Part shown: positions 26,005-32,783 of the stretch, piece by piece | How the letters are laid out: each line of letters opens with the position of its first letter | Numbering within the stretch: the first letter of the stretch is position 1 | Source: an uncultured Prevotellaceae bacterium | GTDB taxonomy: Bacteria > Bacteroidota > Bacteroidia > Bacteroidales > Bacteroidaceae | NCBI GenBank assembly: GCA_900317305.1 | Contig: ONGG01000005.1 | Coordinates: 1 to 64,000 of the forward strand | DNA length: 64,000 nt | Direction of reading: 5' to 3' | Made by a program: the position numbers and the translations under genes | The notes under the pieces: generated by a model | Seen by the model: the letters and a program-made list of their open reading frames with translations, nothing else | What the model was told of the DNA's origin: nothing | Database searches by the model: none

Positions 26005-27528
26005 ATGTTGAAGAACAACAAAATCTCGCGTTGGCAGTTGATCAAGACCCTTCGCAAGCACATCAGATTATCCGAGAAGCGCAGCGCCGCTTTCAACCAG
26101 AACAAGATAGCGAAAGCCATCGTCTATGTGATGTCGGGCTTCATGGTGCTCTACCTGATGTTTTTCGCCGTGATGCTGGCCCTCGTAGCCAACTCCAGTC
26201 ATCGACTCACCGCATGTGAGGTGTTCTTCGGCGTGCTGCCCTTCATCCTCGGTGTGGACTTCCTCATCCGCTTCATGGCACAGCAGACGCCCTCGCAGTT
26301 GGTGAAGCCCTACGTGCTGTTGCCCATCGGCAAATATGCCTGCGTCGACTGCTTCATCTTCAACTCGGTGACGAGCACCTCCAACCTGCTGTGGATGGCC
26401 ATGTTCATCCCCTTTGCCATCATGTCGGTGGTGTTCAGCGAGGGCATCTGGGTGACGCTCGGCTTCCTGCTCTCCCTCCATCTGATCATCGTGACCAACA
26501 GCCAGTGGTATGTGATTGTGCGCACCCTGGTGAACAAGAGCCTGCTGTGGTGGTTGCTGCCGGCCGCCGTCTACGCCCTCATTTTCTCGCCTTGGTACAT
26601 TGGCAAGGATGCCGGCATATCCCAGTTGTGCGACTTCTACGCCCAACTGGGCCATCTGCTTCCTCATTGGTCGGTGCTGGCATGGATAGGACTTCTGCTC
26701 CTGATGGCCATCGTGATACTGGCGAACCGCCGCCTGCAGTTCGCGTCGGTCTATGCCGAACTGTCGAAGACCGAGACCACACAGATGAAGCATGTGACGC
26801 AGCTGAGCGCCCTCGACCGTTTTGGCCAGTTGGGAGAATATGTGAAACTGGAGATCAAGAGCATCATGCGCAACAAGAACATCCGCAAGGGTTTCATCAT
26901 GGCCACGTCACTGGTCGTCGTCTTCAGCCTGCTCATCTCCTTCACCGACATTTACCAGGGAGGCATGACCTACTTCCTGGTGGTCTACAACTTTGCCATC
27001 TACGGTGCCATGGTGCTCACCCGTGTGATGTGCTACGAGGGCAACTACATCGACTGTCTGATGGTGCACAAGGAGAACATCATCTCGCTGCTGAAGGCCA
27101 AATACATCTTCTACTCGCTGATGCTGATGCTGCCGTTCATCCTGATGATTCCCATCCTGGTGATGGGCAAAGTCAGTCTCTTCGCGCTCATCGCCATCAT
27201 GCTGATTACGGCTGGTCCGGTGCACTGCGCCTTCCTCTACATGGCGATATGGAACAAGCAAACCATGCCCCTGAACACCAAGTTCATCGGCAAGGGCAGT
27301 GTGGAGAACAACTGGGTGCAGGTGGTGGTGCAGATGGCTGCCTTCTTCCTTCCCATGCTCTTCGTGATGTTCCTGCCCACCTTGGTCGGCGAGAAACTGG
27401 GCTACGCCCTGGTTGCCCTCCTCGGTCTGGCATTCATTCTGACCAGCAACTATTGGATACCCGACATCTACAAGCGCATGATGAAGCGCAAATACGTGAA
27501 CATGGAAGGATTCAGGTCGTCTAGATAG
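26005..27528 (+). CDS. DUF5687 membrane protein (ABC-2-like permease)
   Basis: Encodes 507 residues with about ten to twelve membrane helices, no signal peptide and a basic N-terminus (LLKNNKISRW-like, then LRKHIRLSEKRSAAFNQNKI). The architecture is that of the DUF5687 family, which resembles the permease half of ABC-2 exporters. The ATP-binding gene that often follows such proteins is absent here; the next gene is the GYF/CD225 gene. Transport role and substrate unknown. Confidence 0.75.
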   Translation: MLKNNKISRWQLIKTLRKHIRLSEKRSAAFNQNKIAKAIVYVMSGFMVLYLMFFAVMLALVANSSHRLTACEVFFGVLPFILGVDFLIRFMAQQTPSQLVKPYVLLPIGKYACVDCFIFNSVTSTSNLLWMAMFIPFAIMSVVFSEGIWVTLGFLLSLHLIIVTNSQWYVIVRTLVNKSLLWWLLPAAVYALIFSPWYIGKDAGISQLCDFYAQLGHLLPHWSVLAWIGLLLLMAIVILANRRLQFASVYAELSKTETTQMKHVTQLSALDRFGQLGEYVKLEIKSIMRNKNIRKGFIMATSLVVVFSLLISFTDIYQGGMTYFLVVYNFAIYGAMVLTRVMCYEGNYIDCLMVHKENIISLLKAKYIFYSLMLMLPFILMIPILVMGKVSLFALIAIMLITAGPVHCAFLYMAIWNKQTMPLNTKFIGKGSVENNWVQVVVQMAAFFLPMLFVMFLPTLVGEKLGYALVALLGLAFILTSNYWIPDIYKRMMKRKYVNMEGFRSSR

Positions 27529-27571
27529 CCTGGTGCAACCAAGAAAAGAATCACAACAGCCCTAAGATATC

Positions 27572-28258
27572 ATGAAAAAGTATTATTACATTACTCCTGA
27601 AAACGAGCAACGAGGTCCGGTAGAGGACTACATGCTCGCCTCATGTGGCGTGAACAGCAACACGATGGTGTGGACAGAGGGGATGGCCAACTGGATGCCA
27701 GCGGGCCAGATACCCGAACTGGTCTTTTTTATCAACACCACCTCGTCGTCTTCCACTCCACCACCCTTCGATTCCACGGCCCAGCAGCAGTCGACCAACC
27801 AAGGGGGCGGTTTCAATACTTCGGACGGCTACAACCAGCAAGCCAACAACCAAGCTGGCTATAACCAAGGAGGCTATAACCAAGGAGGTTATAACCAAGG
27901 CGGCTACAACCAGCAAGCATACAACCCTGGAGGTTATAACCAATTTTCGGGTAACCAAGCCGGAGGAACGGGATGGAACCCTATGGGCGGCCACCCTGGT
28001 CCCCGACCCGACAACAACCTGGTATGGGCCATTCTCGCCACCGTTTTCTGCTGTCTGCCCCTTGGCATCTACTCCATCATTCTGGCCTCGCGTGTGAACG
28101 GCCTTTACGACCGTGGCGACTACATTGGTGCCCAGCAGGCAGCCGATGATGCGAAGAATTGGGCGATTTACAGTATGATAGCCTATTTCGCAATCTGGGT
28201 AATCTACGTCATCTTTGCCTTCCTTGTTGGAGGCATAAGTCTTAGCCAGTATCTATGA
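27572..28258 (+). CDS. GYF_2 plus CD225/dispanin membrane protein with YNQGG repeats
   Basis: Encodes 228 residues. Residues 1-50 are a GYF_2 domain (YYYITPENEQRGPV, then TMVWTEGMANWMPAGQIPEL). Residues 65-145 are low-complexity, with repeated GGYNQ units encoded by 15-bp DNA repeats. The C-terminus is a CD225 (dispanin) two-helix membrane region (LVWAILATVFCCLPLGIYSI and SRVNGLYDRGDYIGAQQAAD). The family is widespread in bacteria with unknown function, and GYF domains bind proline-rich peptides elsewhere. The stop overlaps the start of the next gene as ATGA, so the two products are probably made together. Confidence 0.87.
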   Translation: MKKYYYITPENEQRGPVEDYMLASCGVNSNTMVWTEGMANWMPAGQIPELVFFINTTSSSSTPPPFDSTAQQQSTNQGGGFNTSDGYNQQANNQAGYNQGGYNQGGYNQGGYNQQAYNPGGYNQFSGNQAGGTGWNPMGGHPGPRPDNNLVWAILATVFCCLPLGIYSIILASRVNGLYDRGDYIGAQQAADDAKNWAIYSMIAYFAIWVIYVIFAFLVGGISLSQYL

Positions 28259-28656
28259 TGCGGCAGTCCGCCTCAATGAAAACCAGCAAATGGGGACTTG
28301 TATTGCTACTTGCAATAGGAGCCGTGGCAATAATGGCCTGCCTTTTCGACCCGATGAAGAACATTTTCTCACCCCAGTGCCAGTTTCGTTTGCTTACCGG
28401 GTGGAGCTGTCCGGGGTGTGGGGTGCAGCGGGCATTCCACGCCTTTACCCATGGTCGTATAGCCGAGGCCCTGTCGTATAATTATTTCCTTGTGGTGAGC
28501 ATCCCCTACGCCCTAGCCGTGTTGGTGGCTTGGGCGATGAAACTAAGAGGGCACTACAACAGGGTGATAGCCGAGATTGAGCATCCCCGGTATGCGAAGT
28601 TGTTTGTGGGGCTGTTTTTCGTGTGGTGGGTGGTGAGAAACATCTATCAGATTTAG
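28255..28656 (+). CDS. DUF2752 membrane protein
   Basis: Encodes 133 residues with three membrane helices. The DUF2752 hallmark LTGWSCPGCGVQRAFHAFTHG is present. The first codons overlap the previous gene by 4 bp (ATGA), although a later ATG (residue 8) is possible. DUF2752 proteins commonly travel with CD225 proteins; the function is unknown. Confidence 0.87.
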   Translation: MMRQSASMKTSKWGLVLLLAIGAVAIMACLFDPMKNIFSPQCQFRLLTGWSCPGCGVQRAFHAFTHGRIAEALSYNYFLVVSIPYALAVLVAWAMKLRGHYNRVIAEIEHPRYAKLFVGLFFVWWVVRNIYQI

Positions 28657-28659
28657 TCT

Positions 28660-28723
28660 AAGGACTTTAAGGTCGTTAAGGACTTTAAGGTCGTTAAGGA
28701 CCTTAAGGAGGCCAGCCCTCCTT
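28660..28723. repeat. 18-bp tandem repeat and hairpin between convergent genes
   Basis: AAGGACTTTAAGGTCGTT occurs twice exactly (28660-28677, 28678-28695), then a degenerate third copy, then an AAGGAGG/CCTCCTT hairpin that may serve as terminator for both convergent genes. Confidence 0.7.
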
Positions 28724-28730
28724 GAGCGAA

Positions 28731-29276
28731 CTATTGGTGTTTCTTCAGATAATCGGTGACTTTTTGCTGTGCGATGTGGAAAGAAGCCTTCAGGGCACCC
28801 TCGCTTGTGCCCAGAATCTGACTGATCTCACTATACTTCATATTGTCGAAATAGCGCAGGTTGAAGACGGTGCGCTGCACGTCGGGAAGCGTGTCGATAG
28901 CCTCGTAGAGCATGGCCTGCGCCTGGTCGCCATCGAAATACTCATCGGCCATCAGGGTGTTGGCCACCGAGGCCACCTCGTCGACACTCAGATCCTGCAC
29001 ATGCTTTTTACGTCTGAGAAAATCGAGCGACTCGTTGATCGCGATGCGGTAGAGCCAGGTGGAGATTTTCGACATATTCCGGAAATCGGGCAGATTGACC
29101 CACGCCTTGACGAAGGTGTTTTGCAGCACATCGTCGGCATCGTCGTGAGAGAGAACAATATTTCGGATTTTCCAATAGAGCGGTTGGCTATAATGTCGCA
29201 CGATTTCCTCAAAGGCTTTCCTTTGGGAACCCGGTTCGGCCAATAGGCTTGTGATTATTTTCTCATTATATGCCAT
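28731..29276 (-). CDS. ECF-type RNA polymerase sigma factor
   Basis: Encodes 181 residues from the ATG at 29276. Region 2 (YWKIRNIVLSHDDADDVLQN and TFVKAWVNLPDF with ISTWLYRIAINESLDFLRR) and region 4 (LPDVQRTVFNLRYFDNMKYS then EISQILGTSEGALKASFHIA) are complete, so it should direct polymerase to its own promoter set. No anti-sigma gene is adjacent. An upstream ATG at 29324 would add 16 residues with no homology. The region before it (29283-29342) holds interleaved inverted repeats. Confidence 0.9.
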   Translation of the reverse strand: MAYNEKIITSLLAEPGSQRKAFEEIVRHYSQPLYWKIRNIVLSHDDADDVLQNTFVKAWVNLPDFRNMSKISTWLYRIAINESLDFLRRKKHVQDLSVDEVASVANTLMADEYFDGDQAQAMLYEAIDTLPDVQRTVFNLRYFDNMKYSEISQILGTSEGALKASFHIAQQKVTDYLKKHQ

Positions 29277-29282
29277 TCCGCA

Positions 29283-29342
29283 TGTTGACAAAAAAAACAT
29301 GGGTATCTCGTTGTCGTTCGTCAACAGAAAGAGAAACCCATG
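29283..29342. promoter_or_regulatory. Interleaved inverted repeats upstream of the sigma factor
   Basis: TGTTGAC (29283-29289) pairs with GTCAACA (29320-29326), and CATGGGT (29298-29304) pairs with ACCCATG (29336-29342). The order a-b-a'-b' gives a pseudoknot-like topology just before the start codon. Confidence 0.45.
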
Positions 29343-29381
29343 CTTGGTTATGGCTTGAATAAGCCGGAAAAGAATAGACTT

Positions 29382-29690
29382 TTACTGGATGGAGATTTTG
29401 CGCACCATCTTACCCACTTTCACGATGTAGCATCCTTTGGGCAAGTTCAGTTCTATACGCTTGTCAGCTCCTTCTACTTTCACACTCATCACACGCACTC
29501 CAGCCACATTGTATACATGGAGCACCTGGCCATTGGCACCTGTCACATGAAGCACCGACTCATTGATCGATATCGAGATATTCTGTATCTCAGTATCAAT
29601 GATCTCAATCATCGATGCAGCCTCAGTCTTGGCTGGCACACCAAGCATCAGCCCTGCAGTAAAGATGATAGCAAGTATTTTTTTCGTCAT
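29382..29690 (-). CDS. Small secreted protein made of a type IX sorting-domain-like fold
   Basis: Encodes 102 residues: a signal peptide ending near AEAA, a short linker and a 75-residue beta domain that reads like a type A C-terminal sorting domain (VLHVYNVAGVRVMSVKVEG, then LPKGCYIVKVGKMVRK). Such domains normally end much larger type IX cargo proteins; here there is no cargo. It may be an independent small envelope protein or a degraded cargo gene. It lies downstream of fkp on the same strand with its own -7 box (29718-29725). Confidence 0.7.
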   Translation of the reverse strand: MTKKILAIIFTAGLMLGVPAKTEAASMIEIIDTEIQNISISINESVLHVTGANGQVLHVYNVAGVRVMSVKVEGADKRIELNLPKGCYIVKVGKMVRKISIQ

Positions 29691-29717
29691 AAGCGCTTAT
29701 TTTTCGTTGTCAACATG

Positions 29718-29725
29718 CAAATATA
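29718..29725 (-). promoter_or_regulatory. -7 box of the small secreted protein gene
   Basis: Minus-strand TATATTTG about 28 nt before the start codon; -33 box not clear. Confidence 0.5.
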
Positions 29726-29735
29726 GCCATTTTTC

Positions 29736-29760
29736 CTTAAAAAGGGACACTGTGGCCCTC
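29736..29760 (-). terminator. Possible terminator of fkp
   Basis: Minus-strand GAGGGCCACAGTGTCCCT, a short imperfect hairpin, followed by TTTTT. Confidence 0.45.
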
Positions 29761-29852
29761 AACTTATTGTATAATTAACGTTTTTTAACCCTACTCAATG
29801 GAAAAGAAAACAGTCCATCGAAACATTTATAAACGTGCCACGCGAATGGCCG

Positions 29853-32690
29853 TCAGCTTCTGCTCACCTGCAGGCCTGTGGTGCTGAGTGTCATGTCGAC
29901 GAAGCGGGCATTTCGGTTTTGCCGGTTCTCCTCAATCACCTTCCTGATTCGGGCAGCGGCCTCGGGGTCTTTGGCCACCATATACAGGTAGCCTCCCCCT
30001 CCTGCCCCAGGCAGTTTGTAGCCCAGGCAAAGGTCGTCGACGAGAGCGGTGAGCGTCCTTACCCCTTCAGGATTGGTTCCCGAGTCGAGCAACTGGTTCT
30101 GTATCCACGTTTTGCCCACCAGGCGTCCCATCTTGTCGAAATCGTTGTGCTGTATGGCCTCATACATGTCGATGGCATGGGTCTTCATCTGTCTGAGCAG
30201 GGCCAATTGCTCGTTTTGGTTGAGGAACATTTTCCTGACAATCTCGGCCAGGATGCTCTTGGCCGTGCGGGTGATGCCCGTATAGTAGAGCAAGTGGCAA
30301 GCCTTGTAGTCGGGCTGGGTGTAGACCTGTTCGGGCAGCCATTTGATGGTGGGATTCTGCTCTGCCCCTCTTTTGGTTTGCAAGAGTTTCACCCCATGCA
30401 GGATGCCACCAAACTGGTCTTGCCATCCTCCGCCGGTGGTGAGCAGTTGCTCGAGCACCAGTGTGCGGTGGCCGATCTCGCTTTTGTCCCAAGCCAACCC
30501 ACAGAAGTCGTTGAGTGCGCCAAGAACGGTAGCCGCGAGGATGCTGCTTGTGCCCAGTCCGCTCCCTGCTGGTATGGCAGAGAGCAAGGTGAGTTCGAAG
30601 CCGCCACTGAAAGCCGAGAGTTGCTGTTCGAGAGAGGCATATTCCACAGCCGAGAACCCAGGCAGGAAACCGGCGAGCGCCAATGCTGCCTTGGGGATGG
30701 AGAACGGGCTGCCCACATGATGGAAGTCGGCCAACTGTTCGTATGTCGTCACCCTCTCGACGGCCCCCAAGTCGATACTTCTAAGGATGATATGCTTCTC
30801 TTTGCTCGGCCTGATGAAAGTCTGGATGGGTGGTTGGCCATTGAGTTCGATGGCCAGATTCACCACATCTCCACCCTCCATGAGGCAGAAAGGAGGTGTA
30901 TCGGTCCATCCCCCGGCGATATCGATGCGCACGGGGCTCCTGCCCCATACAATCTGGTCGTCGTAGACCGCCCGAAGCGGAGCCTGACGGTTGGCGAGAA
31001 CCGACTCAGAGAGTCCGTCTCTCAGCAGAGAGAAAGCCTTTTTCTCCTCATCCTCAGGCTGTTGTCTGAGCGTTCTCAGCCGTGCCCTGAACATGGCATC
31101 CCTCACCCTGAGCAACATCGGCTCGTCGTCGCCCAGCGGGTGAGGCTCTGCGATATTGTACTTGGCGAAAGCGGCAGCGGCATCGTCGAGGTCGATCTGG
31201 TAGAATACGCTATGCCTATAGTTGGTGGCCAGTTGTGCCCAATTGAGTTTCCGGTATTCCTCGCGCTGCTGACTGAGCCTTACGAGATTGGCCTCATTCG
31301 ACAGTTGGTCGGCACTCAGTCGGCGTGCATCGCGCCAGATGCGGAACCCGCCCTCCAGCTGGGGCATATTGAGCATCCATCTGAGCACGAGTCCCATATC
31401 GTGTACATTGTCCACTACGGGGAAGATACATGCCGACTGCAAGTCCTCACGGCCTTTGATGTCGGTCAGGCTGATACCACGCAAGGAGGCCCACTGCTCA
31501 AAAGCAGCGCCAATGAACGTGGTATGGGGGTTGGACAGTTCGCCCCTGAAGGCATCATCGAACCCGTATGGCCTTACGGCCCATTTGTCGTCGCCCACGG
31601 GCACGATATCCACACACTGTCCAGGGAGGATACTGATCTCCCATGCGTTCTGGGGCACGCCAGTGATGATATTCTCGCGCGACACCTTCCACGACTCGCT
31701 CACGCAACTGTTCTCTATCCAAATGTTGCGGTTTTCCTCGCTCATCTTGATCCACAGTTCCGAGTTCTGGACAAAGAGAGAGGGACAAGGCTTTCTCGAG
31801 CGGTGCATGATCTCGCGCTGGTCGCTCACGAGGTTCTGTATGGCGAGCATCGATGAGATAATCTCCCTACTGGTGCCAAAATGGTAGAACTCTCCCCCCT
31901 CGAGCGGCAGCACCACCACCTTGAGTTCGTTCACAGCGGGGTCGTCGGCCACAGGGTGTGAGCCCAGTGCGCAGCCAAACTGTCCGTATAGGTCGTAGTT
32001 TGTGATCTCGCCGTCGTTCTCGCAATGGCGCCGCAGTACTTCCACCGCCTTGTCGCTCAGCAGCCACACACCGATGTCGGTGAGGTAGAAATGGTCGTTC
32101 TGGAGTTGCTTGAGCGTATCGACCGAGGGCTTTTGCAGCATGCATTTCAGGTCGGTGGGATGCGTACGTTCAGAAACGAACACGCCATGAGCCGAAGCCA
32201 CCTCGTCGTCGAGCCACAGTCCGTAGCACACCACGTCGGCCTCTGGAATGGGCGCGAGCGGTTTGGTGGCCCTGATGAGCACGTCGCCGCTCACAATCAT
32301 GGTATGCATCGTCTCGGGTGCCATTGCCATGATTTGCTCAAAGAGTGGCATCTGCAGCGACAGCAGGTCTTGCGAGAGGCGCTGTCCCCTCTCCCACCTG
32401 AACACGGGTAACGGCGTGAGCACCTTGCCTGCGGGAGCATAGGCAGGCAGTCGCCTGCTCTGTCCACCGGCATGGAGCAAGATTCTCTTCTCCGCCGTAA
32501 GCCACTGTTCGAATGGCATGTCCTCGCAGTCGTGCTCATAGCACTGTCTGAGAAGCCACACCGAACCACCGCCACTGCCCAGTTTACGCCCTACCGGGTC
32601 GTTAGAGCAGAACCACTGTCGGTTGTCATATCCCGTGATTTGATGGAAAGCCCCCACGAGATTGGGAGGGAGGGAGAGCAGTTTGCGCAT
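29853..32690 (-). CDS. fkp: Bifunctional fucokinase / GDP-fucose pyrophosphorylase
   Basis: Encodes 945 residues, the usual size of Bacteroides Fkp. The N-terminal half is the GTP:fucose-1-phosphate guanylyltransferase (LLHAGGQSRRLPAYAPAGKV near residue 75). The C-terminal half is a GHMP kinase with IDIAGGWTDTPPF, the ATP loop AIPAGSGLGTSSILAATVLG near residue 700 and GAGGGGYLYMVAKD near the end. It converts salvaged L-fucose to GDP-fucose for fucosylated capsule and glycoproteins. It is preceded by a 93-bp gap made of 8-bp repeats after the YfhO gene; no promoter is obvious there, so the two may be cotranscribed. Confidence 0.95.
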   Translation of the reverse strand: MRKLLSLPPNLVGAFHQITGYDNRQWFCSNDPVGRKLGSGGGSVWLLRQCYEHDCEDMPFEQWLTAEKRILLHAGGQSRRLPAYAPAGKVLTPLPVFRWERGQRLSQDLLSLQMPLFEQIMAMAPETMHTMIVSGDVLIRATKPLAPIPEADVVCYGLWLDDEVASAHGVFVSERTHPTDLKCMLQKPSVDTLKQLQNDHFYLTDIGVWLLSDKAVEVLRRHCENDGEITNYDLYGQFGCALGSHPVADDPAVNELKVVVLPLEGGEFYHFGTSREIISSMLAIQNLVSDQREIMHRSRKPCPSLFVQNSELWIKMSEENRNIWIENSCVSESWKVSRENIITGVPQNAWEISILPGQCVDIVPVGDDKWAVRPYGFDDAFRGELSNPHTTFIGAAFEQWASLRGISLTDIKGREDLQSACIFPVVDNVHDMGLVLRWMLNMPQLEGGFRIWRDARRLSADQLSNEANLVRLSQQREEYRKLNWAQLATNYRHSVFYQIDLDDAAAAFAKYNIAEPHPLGDDEPMLLRVRDAMFRARLRTLRQQPEDEEKKAFSLLRDGLSESVLANRQAPLRAVYDDQIVWGRSPVRIDIAGGWTDTPPFCLMEGGDVVNLAIELNGQPPIQTFIRPSKEKHIILRSIDLGAVERVTTYEQLADFHHVGSPFSIPKAALALAGFLPGFSAVEYASLEQQLSAFSGGFELTLLSAIPAGSGLGTSSILAATVLGALNDFCGLAWDKSEIGHRTLVLEQLLTTGGGWQDQFGGILHGVKLLQTKRGAEQNPTIKWLPEQVYTQPDYKACHLLYYTGITRTAKSILAEIVRKMFLNQNEQLALLRQMKTHAIDMYEAIQHNDFDKMGRLVGKTWIQNQLLDSGTNPEGVRTLTALVDDLCLGYKLPGAGGGGYLYMVAKDPEAAARIRKVIEENRQNRNARFVDMTLSTTGLQVSRS

Positions 32691-32694
32691 ATAT

Positions 32695-32782
32695 CAGGAG
32701 TTCAGGAGTTCAGAAGTTCAGGAGTTCAGACATTTGTCAAGGAGTTCAGAAGTTCAGAAGTTCAGGAGTTCAGACATTTGTC
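32695..32782 (+). repeat. 8-bp tandem repeats, locus 2, filling the YfhO-fkp gap
   Basis: AGGAGTTC and AGAAGTTC units interrupted twice by AGACATTTGTC. They occupy nearly all of the gap between the two minus-strand genes, so on the mRNA they form the leader of fkp as GAACTCCT/GAACTTCT units. Confidence 0.8.
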
Positions 32783-32783
32783 C

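Noticed and set aside
29835..31856. 673-codon frame on the plus strand opposite fkp
   Set aside because: Shadow of fkp; no recognisable motif and no promoter.
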